A DNA stretch of 64,000 nucleotides from Shimia marina (GTDB lineage Bacteria > Pseudomonadota > Alphaproteobacteria > Rhodobacterales > Rhodobacteraceae), in assembly GCF_001458175.1 (NCBI RefSeq), contig NZ_CYPW01000017.1, positions 172,245 through 236,244 on the forward strand, in the 5' to 3' direction. The notes below the pieces were generated by a model. That model ran no database searches and was not told the origin of the DNA. It was given only the letters and a program-made list of their open reading frames with translations. This document shows positions 1-8,982 of the stretch, piece by piece; within the stretch, counting starts at the first letter, position 1; every line of letters starts with the position of its first letter. A program made the position numbers and the translations under genes.

Positions 1-1
1 G

Positions 2-265
2 ATGCAGGATGAACTGCATAACATCATGGTGGTGGGCGAAAGCGGTGCAGGTCTGGTCAAGGCCACCGCCTCTGCCAAAGGCGAGCTGAAAGCGCTCGAC
101 ATCGACCCGTCGATCTTTAACGGCGACGACAAAGAAGTGGTCGAAGACCTGATCCTTGCCGCCATCAAAGATGCCCAGAGCAAAGCCAATGATCGCGCAC
201 AGGAAGAGCTTGGCAAAATCACCTCTGAGCTTGGTCTGCCAGCAGACATGAAGCTGCCCTTCTAA
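2..265 (+). CDS. ybaB: YbaB/EbfC family nucleoid-associated protein (5' partial)
   Basis: The visible 87 residues match the C-terminal part of the YbaB/EbfC family, small DNA-binding proteins that coat the nucleoid as dimers. Recognisable pieces are [12 protein letters not shown], the ALDIDPSIF segment and the closing [10 protein letters not shown]. The family is about 110-115 residues long, so roughly 25 N-terminal residues lie left of the window; the first methionine seen here is internal. It sits 80 bp upstream of recR, the usual dnaX-ybaB-recR arrangement, so dnaX is expected just outside the window. Family assignment is secure; the biological role of YbaB is only partly understood. Confidence 0.9.
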   Translation: MQDELHNIMVVGESGAGLVKATASAKGELKALDIDPSIFNGDDKEVVEDLILAAIKDAQSKANDRAQEELGKITSELGLPADMKLPF

Positions 266-345
266 AGGACGGCAGCAAAGGCGCGTGTGTTTCAGATTGG
301 GCCTTGCTATACCCTAAGAAAAGGGTTGTCAGAAAAGGCCCGGAC

Positions 346-936
346 ATGAGCAGTTCCGAAATTGATGCGCTGATTGAAATGATGGCCAAGCTGCCCGGGC
401 TTGGCCCCCGCTCCGCAAGGCGCGCCGTGCTCCACTTGATCCGCAAGCGCGCGCTTTTGCTCACCCCTCTGGCTGACGCCATGCAGGAAGTGGCCGTAAC
501 GGCCCGAGAATGTCTCAACTGCGGCAATGTGGGCACCTCTGATATCTGCGACATCTGCAATTCAGAGAAGCGCGCCACCGGCGTGCTTTGCGTTGTGGAA
601 GACGTCTCTGATCTCTGGGCCATGGAGCGCGCAGAAGTCTTCGATGGCCGCTACCATGTCTTGGGCGGCACGCTCTCCGCACTGGACGGTGTCGGCCCCG
701 AAGATCTCTCCATCCCCCGCTTGATTGACCGCGTCACCAGCGAGGGCATCACCGAAGTCATTCTGGCCCTCAATGCCACTGTGGATGGGCAAACAACAGC
801 GCACTATATCGCAGACCAACTGGAGGATCAGGTGACCCTGACCTCGCTGGCGCAGGGCGTCCCTGTGGGCGGTGAGCTAGATTATCTGGACGAAGGCACG
901 ATTTCCGCCGCCCTTTCCGCGCGCAAAACGCTCTGA
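346..936 (+). CDS. recR: Recombination mediator protein RecR
   Basis: RecR works with RecO (and RecF) to load RecA on single-stranded DNA at gaps. The 196-residue product has the N-terminal helix-hairpin-helix ([12 protein letters not shown]), the zinc finger [16 protein letters not shown], a Toprim domain beginning [13 protein letters not shown], and the C-terminal [10 protein letters not shown] segment. The ATG at 346 is chosen because family members begin at this point; an in-frame TTG at 304 would add 14 residues with no family support. It follows ybaB in the same direction and probably shares its transcript. Length and motif order are normal. Confidence 0.96.
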   Translation: MSSSEIDALIEMMAKLPGLGPRSARRAVLHLIRKRALLLTPLADAMQEVAVTARECLNCGNVGTSDICDICNSEKRATGVLCVVEDVSDLWAMERAEVFDGRYHVLGGTLSALDGVGPEDLSIPRLIDRVTSEGITEVILALNATVDGQTTAHYIADQLEDQVTLTSLAQGVPVGGELDYLDEGTISAALSARKTL

Positions 937-1065
937 CGCCAGCAAAGCGGCGGGTCACCGACAGCGGCAGTTGCCACCAAGGGTCTACCCGCCGCACCGC
1001 TCATGTTGCACAGGTTGCAGGCGTCGTGCCGTCGCTGGCTTTGCACCATACACTCTGCACCATAC

Positions 1066-1093
1066 AAAAAGGGCACCCAATTGCAGGCGCCCC
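1066..1093 (-). terminator. Rho-independent terminator of trcR
   Basis: Read on the minus strand, GGGCGCC and GGTGCCC form a 7-bp stem (one G-U pair) around a 7-nt loop and are followed at once by five T. It lies 27 bp past the trcR stop codon. Confidence 0.7.
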
Positions 1094-1120
1094 ATTTCGG
1101 TAGATTTTTTAAGGCCCAGT

Positions 1121-1879
1121 TCAGCGTGGCTGTTCGTCTTCATCGCCACCTGGCAGATTGAAGAAGCTGTCAGCATCCGCAAAGGCATCATCCGAGCGGG
1201 TGTCCAGATCATCCTCATCGTCATCATCGGCCAGAGAGAATGTCTCCAGACCTTCGATCGCGGATGGGAATTTGGGCTCTGCTTCCATTTCCAGAGACTG
1301 CTCAGTCGACACAAGCTTACGGCGCTCGTCATCAGACATGATGCCACCTTCAGCAGCCTTCTTCGCAGCCGCTTTCTGAACAGCCGCATCCAGTTCGGAC
1401 TGCTTACAGAGCCCCAGCGCAACCGGATCAATCGGTTGAATATTGGCAATGTTCCAATGGGTACGTTCGCGGATCGCCTGAATGGTCGGTTTGGTTGTCC
1501 CCACAAGCTTGCCGATCTGGCCATCAGACAGCTCCGGGTGGAATTTAACCAGCCAAAGGATAGACGCTGGACGGTCCTGACGTTTGGACAGTGGCGTATA
1601 CCGTGGGCCGCGGCGCTTCTCTTCCCCGGAAGCCGCCGCATTGAATTTCAAACGCAGCTTATGCAGCGGGCTGTTCTCTGCAGAGATGATTTCCTCCTGA
1701 ACCAACTGATTGTTAGCCACAGGGTCAAAGCCCTTCACGCCGGTGGCCACATCGCCATCTGCAATGCCCTGGATTTCCAACTCATGCATGCCAACAAAAT
1801 CCGCAATCTGCTTGAAGCTGATCGTGGTGTTGTCCACCAGCCAAACGGCGGTGGCCTTCGGGTGCAACAGCTTAGCCAT
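1121..1879 (-). CDS. trcR: Cell cycle transcriptional regulator TrcR (DUF1013 family)
   Basis: This 252-residue protein matches the alphaproteobacterial DUF1013 family, now called the cell-cycle regulator TrcR. Residues 1-60 hold a helix-turn-helix-like segment (NTTISFKQIADFVGM), and a second HTH-like stretch (SDGQIGKLVGTTKPTIQAI) follows around residues 118-136. The C-terminus is strongly acidic, with a run of DDDDEDD near residue 219. It is monocistronic, converges with recR and ends at a terminator. The family is confined to alphaproteobacteria, which supports the taxonomic placement. Family membership is clear; direct targets cannot be read from sequence. Confidence 0.85.
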   Translation of the reverse strand: MAKLLHPKATAVWLVDNTTISFKQIADFVGMHELEIQGIADGDVATGVKGFDPVANNQLVQEEIISAENSPLHKLRLKFNAAASGEEKRRGPRYTPLSKRQDRPASILWLVKFHPELSDGQIGKLVGTTKPTIQAIRERTHWNIANIQPIDPVALGLCKQSELDAAVQKAAAKKAAEGGIMSDDERRKLVSTEQSLEMEAEPKFPSAIEGLETFSLADDDDEDDLDTRSDDAFADADSFFNLPGGDEDEQPR

Positions 1880-2032
1880 GTCATCTACTCCTTACAAATA
1901 TCTTCCCCACACAGCATACATCTGTCCCGTCGCCTGACTTTCATCAGACGGCACCGATGGTCTGGTGCGGGTTTCCGTTGTCGGGGAACTTGATCGGGAT
2001 ATAGTGCGCCCAAGTAAAAAAGGAAAGAGTGA

Positions 2033-2875
2033 ATGCGGTTATTGATCTGCGCTGCGATTTTAACAACGAACGTCGCCTCCAGCGCTGTGGCTTCAGAAAC
2101 AGTATCCCTCGCAACCCCGCCTGCGAGTGCGCATCAAGTCATCACAACCCTCTCAAAAGACATCTATCGTCTTGCCGAGCGTAGCGGTGGCACGCCAGAA
2201 CAATGGCGCACACTGGAAAACAAGGCGCTCACCGCCCTTAAACACGTGGAAGGCCAATCTCCTGAAACTCTCGTGGCGCAGGATGCCAAAGGCCGCACTC
2301 CGCTGATGCTGGCAGCCAGCGCAGGCTATCTGCCAATCGTCCGGGTGCTGTTGGAAAATGCCAGTGTGACGGCCAGCATTGAACACAAAAATCCAGAGGG
2401 CGCAGATGCCTATGATCTCGCTCTGCTCGCCAGCAGGATCAACCTGAGAACCTGCCACCCCACGTCAGAGAACCCTTTCCAGCTGGTGCCCTTCATGGTC
2501 ACACAGCCCTACTATGAAGCGCGTCAGCCATACCCTGAGATTTTAACACTTCTGGAAGAAGCAGGCGCAGACCCATCACAAGAGACTGCCCGCACGCTCT
2601 GGCTCAAGAACTGTTCCAACCCTAGTACCAAACATCAACAGGCCATTGCCACCTCCAGCAATCTGCCGCAAACCTTGGCAGACATACGCCATGATGTTGA
2701 CCGGAAAGCCAAACTGCAGGAAATCAGAGAAGGTGCCGACCTGTTACGTGAGATATTCGCACCGCGTGTCCAATCCGGCAAAATGAGCCAAAAGGAGCTG
2801 GATGCGGAGATTGCAAAGCTTTACGCTCAGTCAGGCTTTGAACCACCCACGGCCGCAACAGGAGACAGCCAGTGA
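2033..2875 (+). CDS. Secreted ankyrin-repeat protein
   Basis: The 280-residue product starts with a signal peptide (RLLICAAILTTNVASSAVAS, cleavage about residue 21). Around residues 84-111 there is a good ankyrin repeat (DAKGRTPLMLAASAGYLPIV), with a weaker continuation (EGADAYDLALLA) and a third candidate near LLEEAGADPS. The C-terminal third is charged and helical. It overlaps the next gene, a secreted RNase T2, by 4 bp (GTGA), so the two are translationally coupled. A role as a periplasmic partner or inhibitor of that nuclease is an inference from the coupling only. No enzymatic motif is visible. Confidence 0.75.
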   Translation: MRLLICAAILTTNVASSAVASETVSLATPPASAHQVITTLSKDIYRLAERSGGTPEQWRTLENKALTALKHVEGQSPETLVAQDAKGRTPLMLAASAGYLPIVRVLLENASVTASIEHKNPEGADAYDLALLASRINLRTCHPTSENPFQLVPFMVTQPYYEARQPYPEILTLLEEAGADPSQETARTLWLKNCSNPSTKHQQAIATSSNLPQTLADIRHDVDRKAKLQEIREGADLLREIFAPRVQSGKMSQKELDAEIAKLYAQSGFEPPTAATGDSQ

Positions 2876-3519
2876 TCCTGAAAATACTAAAGGCCACCAG
2901 CCTTGCACTGACACTCTCTGCCTCCGCCCTCATGGCAGATGGTGAAAAAGCAGGTGAGTTTGACTATTACGTTTTGGCGCTCAGCTGGTCTCCGAATTGG
3001 TGTGCTCTGGAAGGCGATGCAAAACACAGCCCGCAATGTGACCCAAAGGAAGACCATGGCTGGGTGATGCATGGGCTATGGCCACAGTTTCACCGCGGCT
3101 GGCCTGCCTACTGTCCCACGACAGAGCGCAATCCGCCACGTCACCTGACCAATGCCATGGCCGACATCATGGGCACATCAGGGCTCGCTTGGTATCAGTG
3201 GAAGAAACACGGCACCTGTTCTGGCCTTTCCGGCGAAACCTATTATGAAACCGCACGCAAAGCCTATGAAAGCATCGCGCGCCCGCCGGTTTTCCGCAAG
3301 CTGGAAGACACCGTCACGCTGCCTGCGGCTGTTGTCGAAGCGGCCTTTCTCAAAGCCAATCCCGCGCTTGAGCCGGATATGGTGACCATCACCTGCCGCG
3401 ATGGGTTTATCCAAGAAGCGCGTATTTGCTTGAGCAAGGATCTGTCGCCTGTGCCCTGCGGACAGGATGCTGTACGCGACTGTCGTTTGACAGACGCGCG
3501 TTTCGATCCGGTGCGCTAA
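2872..3519 (+). CDS. Ribonuclease T2 family protein, secreted
   Basis: RNase T2 enzymes cleave RNA through a 2',3'-cyclic phosphate and act in the periplasm or outside the cell. This 215-residue protein has a signal peptide (residues 1-22) and both catalytic segments: CAS1 as MHGLWPQF and CAS2 as WYQWKKHGTC, each with its histidine, plus several cysteines likely to form disulphides. The GTG start at 2872 overlaps the stop of the ankyrin gene, showing a two-gene operon. Length is typical for bacterial members. Activity is expected; whether it scavenges phosphate or does something else is not visible. Confidence 0.9.
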   Translation: MILKILKATSLALTLSASALMADGEKAGEFDYYVLALSWSPNWCALEGDAKHSPQCDPKEDHGWVMHGLWPQFHRGWPAYCPTTERNPPRHLTNAMADIMGTSGLAWYQWKKHGTCSGLSGETYYETARKAYESIARPPVFRKLEDTVTLPAAVVEAAFLKANPALEPDMVTITCRDGFIQEARICLSKDLSPVPCGQDAVRDCRLTDARFDPVR

Positions 3520-3534
3520 GCCCCTTGGGGCAGC

Positions 3535-3924
3535 TTAAACCTTGTTGATCCGCAGGGCGCCATTTCGGGCGTCCTCACATTTCTCGGCAGAGAAATCAGC
3601 GCTGTTTTCCGACCAGTTCAAAGCTTTCACAGCGCCGCCGCTGCGGCGCATATAAAAGGGCACATAGCCCGCCGAAATGCCGCTGTCACTGACAGCCTGC
3701 ATGCGGCCGCAATAAACACGATCTCCGTTGCTGAGTTCAAGCACTTCAAAGCTATCGAACCGTGCCTCTCCTGGGCGCGCAGTTTGTTCAGCCAATTGGT
3801 TTTTCGCCCAGAACACCTCACCCGGCTCCAAATTTACGGATTGGCTCGACACTTTTGTCGTGCCACCACAGCCGACCAATCCCAGAATAGCTGTTGCCAT
3901 CAAGCTGATTGCAATCTCACGCAT
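3535..3924 (-). CDS. Small uncharacterised lipoprotein
   Basis: The 129-residue product begins with MREIAISLMATAILGLVGCG, a signal sequence with lipobox LVGC. The ATG at 3924 is preferred over an in-frame ATG at 3945 because AAGGAG lies a good distance before it and the signal peptide then has normal length. The mature part contains two further cysteines (VYCGRM and AEKCEDA) and no known catalytic motif. It converges with the RNase T2 gene, only 15 bp apart. Function unknown. Confidence 0.65.
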   Translation of the reverse strand: MREIAISLMATAILGLVGCGGTTKVSSQSVNLEPGEVFWAKNQLAEQTARPGEARFDSFEVLELSNGDRVYCGRMQAVSDSGISAGYVPFYMRRSGGAVKALNWSENSADFSAEKCEDARNGALRINKV

Positions 3925-4003
3925 CAAACCGCTCCTTGTCCCCATGAGTCCAAATCTTGCGCCAGTTATTCAGGAGATTACGGCGCCAAGGAGGCAGAAA
4001 ACG

Positions 4004-4033
4004 AAAAAACCCGGCTCAGTTCGAACCGGGTTT
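4004..4033 (-). terminator. Rho-independent terminator of the F0 ATP synthase operon
   Basis: On the minus strand AACCCGG and CCGGGTT pair around an 11-nt loop and are followed by six T. It lies 25 bp beyond the atpF stop, ending the atpI-B-E-b'-b transcript. Confidence 0.85.
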
Positions 4034-4057
4034 CTTCAATCTCATGTCAAATGCAGC

Positions 4058-4621
4058 TTAGTGCAGCTTGGCATCCACTTCCGCAATGCCCGCATCAATC
4101 AGCTTATTCGCATCGGCGGCCGTCATCTGGCCTGCGATCACCTGACGTGCCGCGCTGATCGCCACGACCACTGCTTGGTCGCGCACTTCCTTAACGGCAG
4201 CGGCTTCAGCAGAAGCGATTTGATCTTCAGCAGCAGACAGACGGCGTGCAATGGAGGCTTTGAGATCCACTTTCGCCTGCTCAGCAGCGGCTTCGGCTTC
4301 TGCCTTCGCCTGCGCAACAATGCGCTCTGCCTGTTCCTGAACTTCTTTCTGCTTACGCTCATATGACGCCAGAACTGTCTGAGCTTCCTCGCGCAGCGCG
4401 CGGGCTTCGTCCAACTCAGATTTGATGTCATCTGCGCGCTTGTCCAGCATATTGCCAATGATGGACGGTACTTTGAAGTACAGCAGGATCGCAACAAACA
4501 GGATGAAACCCAAAGTCACGATGAAGTCGGTGTTGCGCAGCGAGAAGAACGGGCCGCTTGCGGCCAGCGCCGGAGTGGCGCTCAGCGCCATGACAGCTGC
4601 AACTGTGGTCAGTTTCCGCAT
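4058..4621 (-). CDS. atpF: ATP synthase F0 subunit b
   Basis: Subunit b forms the peripheral stalk that holds F1 against the rotating c-ring. The 187-residue protein has an N-terminal hydrophobic stretch that looks like a signal peptide (MRKLTTVAAVMALSATPALA), then a membrane anchor (FIVTLGFILFVAILLYF), then a long charged alanine/glutamate-rich coiled coil to the C-terminus. It is the last gene of the F0 operon, 5 bp after b', and is followed by a terminator. A signal-like leader in subunit b is common in Rhodobacterales. Confidence 0.93.
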   Translation of the reverse strand: MRKLTTVAAVMALSATPALAASGPFFSLRNTDFIVTLGFILFVAILLYFKVPSIIGNMLDKRADDIKSELDEARALREEAQTVLASYERKQKEVQEQAERIVAQAKAEAEAAAEQAKVDLKASIARRLSAAEDQIASAEAAAVKEVRDQAVVVAISAARQVIAGQMTAADANKLIDAGIAEVDAKLH

Positions 4622-4626
4622 ATCTC

Positions 4627-5169
4627 TCAGCCCTTCATCTGCGCGTCTACGGCTTTGGCCACATCTGCATCTTCAGCTTTGCCACCCAGGGTGGAAACCA
4701 ATTCTGCTGTGGTGGCGTTGGCCACATCTTTGATGCTTTCCAGCGCACCGGCACGGATTTCGGCAATCGCCTTCTCCGATTCAGCCGCCTTAGCAGCGAT
4801 TTCTGCATCGGCCTTTTCAGTGGCCGCATTCAGATCAGCCTGGATTTCTGCCTTGGTCTCCGCAACGATACGCGCTGCTTCGGCTTTGGCATCCACAAGG
4901 GCTTTGTTGTAAGCCTCTTCCGCTTCCACGGCCTTCGCCTTCAGCTCTTCGGCTGCGGCGATGTCATTTGTGATGGTCCCCTGGCGCTCGGCCAGAACCG
5001 CAGCAATGCGCGGCAGCGCGATGCGCGATAGGACGAAGTAGATCACTACGAGGGTGATCAGGAGCCAGAAAATCTGGTTACCCCAGCTTGAGAAATCAAG
5101 CTGTGGCATGCCCGATGCAGAGGCGGCCTCTGCTGCGTGGCCTGCGGCGTCAGTTGTGTTGCTCGCCAT
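4627..5169 (-). CDS. atpX: ATP synthase F0 subunit b'
   Basis: This 180-residue protein is the second b-type subunit found in phototrophs and alphaproteobacteria, forming a b/b' heterodimer in the peripheral stalk. An Ala-rich start is followed by a membrane helix ([20 protein letters not shown], residues 33-52) and an extended coiled coil rich in Ala, Glu and Lys. It lies between atpE and atpF in the order I-B-E-b'-b. A Shine-Dalgarno sequence (AGGAGG) sits just upstream of the ATG. The split b/b' pair is one of the markers of the organism group. Confidence 0.93.
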   Translation of the reverse strand: MASNTTDAAGHAAEAASASGMPQLDFSSWGNQIFWLLITLVVIYFVLSRIALPRIAAVLAERQGTITNDIAAAEELKAKAVEAEEAYNKALVDAKAEAARIVAETKAEIQADLNAATEKADAEIAAKAAESEKAIAEIRAGALESIKDVANATTAELVSTLGGKAEDADVAKAVDAQMKG

Positions 5170-5256
5170 GTCGTCCTCCTGGGAACTTCCGTTGGGTCAC
5201 GGGTGGGGCGCGTCAAGTCGCGCCCGCACCCGCACGTAAGGATGGTTCCGTTCGGA

Positions 5257-5481
5257 TTAGACGGCGAACATCAGCAGAAGAGCAACCAGGAACGAGAAGA
5301 TGCCCAGGGCTTCTGCGAATGCGATGCCGATGAAGAGAGTTGCAGTCTGGGAAGCAGCTGCGGATGGGTTGCGCAGTGCGCCGGCCAGGAAGTTGGCTGC
5401 AACGTTGCCAACACCCAGTGCTGCGATACCAGTACCCAGACCTGCGATGCCTGCGCCGATGTGTGCGAGTTGACCTTCCAT
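5257..5481 (-). CDS. atpE: ATP synthase F0 subunit c
   Basis: Subunit c builds the proton-driven rotor ring. The 74-residue proteolipid has two membrane helices: the Gly/Ala-rich first helix ([16 protein letters not shown]), a polar loop (RNPSA) and a second helix with the proton-carrying acidic residue in [15 protein letters not shown] (Glu). The A(x)GAG packing motif is present in the first helix. A good ribosome binding site (AAGGAGA) precedes the start. Length matches the family. Confidence 0.96.
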   Translation of the reverse strand: MEGQLAHIGAGIAGLGTGIAALGVGNVAANFLAGALRNPSAAASQTATLFIGIAFAEALGIFSFLVALLLMFAV

Positions 5482-5569
5482 GGTGTATCTCCTTACGATT
5501 GGAAGTTTGAATTCAGGGTTGTTTGGATTGAACCTGTGTAGGGTGCGCCTTCATGGCGCACCATAATCC

Positions 5570-6328
5570 TTAGTGCGACGGATGCAGCGCATCCTTCAGA
5601 TAAACACAGGTCAGAATGGTAAAGACGTAGGCCTGAATGAAGGCCACCAGGACCTCAAGACCATACATTGCGGTGATCGCGACGATGGACACCGGGCTGA
5701 CCACAGCAATCGCGGCGAAGCCCGCGAAAACTTTGATCACGGCGTGGCCTGCCATCACGTTACCAGCAAGACGAATGCTGTGGCTGACAGGGCGCACGAA
5801 GTAGGAGATCACCTCGATGATCGCCAAAATGGGGCGCAATGCCAGTGGCGCGCTGGAGACCCAGAACAACCCCAGGAAAGCCGCGCCGTTTTTCACAAAG
5901 CCCACAACCGTCACGGTTACGAACACCAGCAGAGCAAGACCAATGGTCACCGCAAAGTGAGATGTCGTGGTGAAGGACATTGGCAGCAGACCGAGGAAGT
6001 TTGCCATCACAATGAACATAAACAGGGTCATGATGTATGGGAAGAACTTCACGGCGTCTTTGCCAGCCACGTCCTCGACCATTTTGTAGATGAAGCCATA
6101 AGCCAGTTCGCCAATGGACTGACCACGACTTGGGATAATCGCGCGACGGCGGGTCCCCACAACCATCATCGCCACAACTGCGATCACGGCGAGAGCCATC
6201 CACAGGGTCACGTTTGTGATGGTGAAAAGGCCAATGTGGTCACCGCCAAACAGCGGTTTGACCAGAAACTGGTCCATTGGGTGGAATTCCAGACCGCCTT
6301 GTTCCGCGCCGTGTGCTTCGCTTGCCAC
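5570..6328 (-). CDS. atpB: ATP synthase F0 subunit a
   Basis: Subunit a provides the two proton half-channels next to the c-ring. The product is about 252 residues with five to six membrane helices; the essential arginine is in the helix [14 protein letters not shown] near residue 190, and the last helix is [20 protein letters not shown] choose the GTG at 6328, which has GAGAGGG seven bases upstream, rather than the TTG at 6334. The gene begins within a few bases of the atpI stop, so the two are coupled. Confidence 0.95.
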   Translation of the reverse strand: MASEAHGAEQGGLEFHPMDQFLVKPLFGGDHIGLFTITNVTLWMALAVIAVVAMMVVGTRRRAIIPSRGQSIGELAYGFIYKMVEDVAGKDAVKFFPYIMTLFMFIVMANFLGLLPMSFTTTSHFAVTIGLALLVFVTVTVVGFVKNGAAFLGLFWVSSAPLALRPILAIIEVISYFVRPVSHSIRLAGNVMAGHAVIKVFAGFAAIAVVSPVSIVAITAMYGLEVLVAFIQAYVFTILTCVYLKDALHPSH

Positions 6329-6330
6329 GT

Positions 6331-6687
6331 TCAATCCCTCTCGTCTCTCTGAGCGACCTCGGCCGCCTGTTCAATCTCTGCGGCGTCTGCCGCTTGTTTC
6401 TCTTCGATCTCTTTGGCGCTGTTAAGCATCGTTTTGATGCCAGCGGCCAGACCGAGCAATGTAAACAGCACCAAGAAGATCGGGAGTGTCCCGAGCAGGC
6501 TGTCCAGCCCATATCCTATGCCAAATCCGATCCCCAGACCGGAAACCATTTCGATCACCATGCGCCAGGCCAAATTGGCTGCCGAATAGTGTTCATCAGC
6601 TCGGGGTTTGGGTTCCTGGGTCTTTTTGACCGCTGCGATCCGCTCCTCCAGACGCTTCATCTGGTTTTTGTGATCGGTCTCGCTCAC
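6331..6687 (-). CDS. atpI: AtpZ/AtpI family ATP synthase assembly protein
   Basis: This 118-residue protein has an N-terminal charged coiled region, two membrane helices ([20 protein letters not shown] and [15 protein letters not shown]) and an acidic tail. AtpI/AtpZ proteins help assemble the c-ring or transport Mg/Ca for it. It is the first gene of the F0 operon, its usual place. The start is taken as GTG at 6687, with AAGGGG ten bases before it; TTG at 6693 is possible. Upstream lies a 220-bp stretch that should hold the operon promoter, but I could not pick a convincing -35/-10 pair. Confidence 0.85.
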   Translation of the reverse strand: MSETDHKNQMKRLEERIAAVKKTQEPKPRADEHYSAANLAWRMVIEMVSGLGIGFGIGYGLDSLLGTLPIFLVLFTLLGLAAGIKTMLNSAKEIEEKQAADAAEIEQAAEVAQRDERD

Positions 6688-6909
6688 GCGCAATTAACCC
6701 CTTGCTAACGTTGGCGCATTGCTACGGTGCAGCAGGGCCTGAGTCAACCATCCAAAACTGGGCGGAGCGAAGGGACTTAGATATTTGATTTTTTGGTATT
6801 TTTTACAGAATGAAGATGGAACGGGCACGCGCCCACGGCCAGCAAAGTGGCAAATTTGGCATGAGCAGCATATTCAACCATTTGGTTGATGTTTGCGCGT
6901 ACGCCCCCT

Positions 6910-7797
6910 TCAACTTGATGCGGCACGAAACGGTGCCGATTCTCCAAGCAGCCATCCCTGAAAGGCGCGCACAGCAGCCCGGCGCACGCCACGACTACCA
7001 TGCACCAGAAAAAAAGCCCCGTCCGTTAGCCCGTGTTCACAGCATTTCACCAGCCGCCCCCGCGCCACATCCGCCGCAGTCACCTCTTCAGAGCACAGCA
7101 GCACCCCCAACCCATTTAAGGTGGCCTCATAGGCCATGGTTTTCTGCAACCGCCAATCTGCCTCAGGCACGCCGATGGGCACCACCCCTACTCCTTCAAA
7201 CCACGCCCGCCACAGATCATCTCGCCGATCCCTATAGCGCGTCACATGCAACAGGTCTTCCGGCCCCGAAATCCCCTGTGCCACCTCGGGTGCGGCATAG
7301 GGATAAACCCGCGCATCTGACAGTCGATCACAAGGCACGCTCAAAACCCCGGAATGTGCAAACCGTACAGCGAGATCCGCCTCATAACGTTCCACATCTG
7401 CCAGATGATCCGAGGTCTCCAACCGCAGGTCGATTTCTGGATAGGCCGCATAAAACCGCCCCAGCCGGGGCACAATAAAACGCTCCGCAAAAAACGCCTC
7501 ACTGTTCACCACCACCTTGCCCACCGGCGTGTCCGCCAGATCCTCAGTCGCCTCCGCGATAAGATCCAGCGCCTCTATCATCCTTTCCAGATAGGCTTTG
7601 CCTTCCGGGGTCAGCGCCACCCCACGTGGCAGATCGCGAAACAGCTTCACCCCCAGACGCGCCTCAAGGCCACGCACATGCCGGCTGATGGCGGAATGCG
7701 CCACATTAAGCTCCCCAGCCGCTTTGCTGAAGCTTTCATGGCGTCCCGCTGCCTCAAAGGCGCGCAGAGCATTCAGGGGGGGCAGGTTGCGGCTCAT
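6910..7797 (-). CDS. LysR family transcriptional regulator (GcvA-like)
   Basis: The 295-residue protein opens with a winged HTH typical of the GcvA/AmpR branch (LNALRAFEAAGRHESFSKAA, HSAISRHVRGLEARLGVKLF), followed by a LysR substrate-binding domain from about residue 90 (VVVNSEAFFAERFIVPRL). The segment GLGVLLCSEE near residue 240 is the conserved effector-domain turn. No gene lies divergently next to it within 370 bp, so its target is not evident. Downstream (toward lower coordinates) is the start of the ATP synthase operon. Confidence 0.9.
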   Translation of the reverse strand: MSRNLPPLNALRAFEAAGRHESFSKAAGELNVAHSAISRHVRGLEARLGVKLFRDLPRGVALTPEGKAYLERMIEALDLIAEATEDLADTPVGKVVVNSEAFFAERFIVPRLGRFYAAYPEIDLRLETSDHLADVERYEADLAVRFAHSGVLSVPCDRLSDARVYPYAAPEVAQGISGPEDLLHVTRYRDRRDDLWRAWFEGVGVVPIGVPEADWRLQKTMAYEATLNGLGVLLCSEEVTAADVARGRLVKCCEHGLTDGAFFLVHGSRGVRRAAVRAFQGWLLGESAPFRAASS

Positions 7798-8168
7798 CCA
7801 GAAACTTGTGCCTTTTTAGCACGCCGGATGTCAAGAAATGCTGTTTGAGCGCCACTTTGATCTCTGAAATAGTCAAGATATCACATTTATCTGGTCAGCA
7901 CCCATGCCTCATGTCTTTACCGCGCTTTGGCGCGCCCCCAGTCTCTTTGCCTCTTTCCTCTCCAGCCCCTTGCACAGAGCTTACCGCAGCATCCAAAGCC
8001 TCGTGTCTCCCGCTCAGCCCATCTCGCCACATCTGAGAAAAGACGCGGGTCTGCCAGACGAAACACCTCACTCAGCCCCTGACACGCAAATGCATCATCT
8101 GCGCCCGCCCTGGGTCTGATCGCGCGCCCACTCTTTCCCCCAAGCCCACAAACCGTTAGGAGAAGAGC
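7798..8168. other. Intergenic stretch without a recognised gene
   Basis: This 371-bp stretch separates two regulator genes transcribed away from each other and should hold both promoters. Short open frames here have no ribosome binding site or familiar content. AGGAG just before 8169 is the ribosome binding site of the ArsR gene. Confidence 0.5.
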
Positions 8169-8516
8169 ATGTCTGACGCCCTCGACACTGTCTTCTCTGC
8201 CCTCGCCGACCCTACCCGGCGTGCGATCCTCACAATGCTGCTTGAAGACGACATGGCTGTGACCGACGTGGCAGAGCCCTTTGACATCTCGCTGGCCGCC
8301 ATTTCCAAACATCTGATGATCCTCACCAAAGCCGGGCTGATCTCTCAGGAGAAACGTGGCCGGGTGAAATGGTGCAAGCTGGAGCCAGACGCCCTACGCC
8401 CTGCCTCTGTCTGGATGCAGGGGTTCGGACAATTTGAGCCCATCAACCTCGATGCCTTTGAGCGGTTTCTGGCAACTGAGCTGCCTGATCCATCTGCCGC
8501 AGACACGCCCGAATAA
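8169..8516 (+). CDS. ArsR-family winged-helix transcriptional regulator
   Basis: The 115-residue protein has the ArsR fold: FSALADPTRRAILTMLLE (helix 1-2), a recognition helix in ISLAAISKHLMILTKAGLIS and a wing EKRGRVKWCKLEP. There is no CxC metal site in the recognition helix, so it is unlikely to be a classic metal sensor. It belongs to the branch often paired with an SRPBCC (AHSA1) protein, but no such gene is here; instead a ClbS-like gene converges with it and the two coding regions overlap by 74 bp. AGGAGA precedes the ATG. Confidence 0.88.
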   Translation: MSDALDTVFSALADPTRRAILTMLLEDDMAVTDVAEPFDISLAAISKHLMILTKAGLISQEKRGRVKWCKLEPDALRPASVWMQGFGQFEPINLDAFERFLATELPDPSAADTPE

Positions 8517-8982
8517 ATTTCGCTGCCGATCGATAGTGAGAAGAGGCTGCCGCCTCTGCCCAACGTCCAGTGCTCCAGTTATTGTTGCCACCTTTCATTG
8601 GCGCCCCATAAAGCTCATCTTGATCAAGACGATCCACCAATGCGTGCCATCTTTGATGCGCCATCACAAACCGCAACTTGGCCTCTGCCCAGCCCACCTC
8701 CGCATTTTCTGAGAGCACGTGATCATTGTATGTGCGCAGCTGGTTCCATTTATAGCCCGGCGCAGGAAAGGCCACAATTTTGCCCGCCTGACCATCAGCA
8801 TACCAGCCCAGAAAGAGATCAATCCAATGCGCGCGATGCACCAAAACGTCGCAGATACTCCAATTGTCATCAACCACAGCCTGAGCTGCACCCGCCGGCA
8901 CGGTGGCAATCACCTTTAGAAGGGTACTAAATTCCTTATCGGCGATCGCCAACAAATCTTCTTTCGTCGTTGCTGCAGGCAT
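8443..8982 (-). CDS. ClbS/DfsB family four-helix bundle protein
   Basis: The 179-residue protein resembles the ClbS/DfsB (DUF1706) family, a DinB-like four-helix bundle. ClbS itself is a cyclopropane hydrolase protecting against colibactin; most relatives have unknown roles. Supporting segments are TTKEDLLAIADKEFSTLL at the start, WSICDVLVHRAHWIDLFLGW, and APGYKWNQLRTYND in the middle. The last 24 codons run over the end of the convergent ArsR gene. A preceding GGAGGAAAT gives a strong ribosome binding site at 8982. Substrate unknown. Confidence 0.8.
   Translation of the reverse strand: MPAATTKEDLLAIADKEFSTLLKVIATVPAGAAQAVVDDNWSICDVLVHRAHWIDLFLGWYADGQAGKIVAFPAPGYKWNQLRTYNDHVLSENAEVGWAEAKLRFVMAHQRWHALVDRLDQDELYGAPMKGGNNNWSTGRWAEAAASSHYRSAAKFIRACLRQMDQAAQLPETAQRHRG

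Noticed and set aside
971..1993. 340-codon plus-strand frame over trcR
   Set aside because: trcR on the minus strand has clear homology, ribosome site and terminator; this frame has none.
3517..3535. GCCCC-TT-GGGGC hairpin after the RNase T2 gene
   Set aside because: A two-base loop cannot close properly and no T tract follows; too weak to call a terminator.
5573..6352. 259-codon frame opposite atpB
   Set aside because: Shadow of a conserved membrane protein gene; His/Gln-rich nonsense composition.
7806..8119. Two short overlapping frames between regulators
   Set aside because: Pro/Ser-rich composition typical of noncoding high-GC DNA, no start signals.
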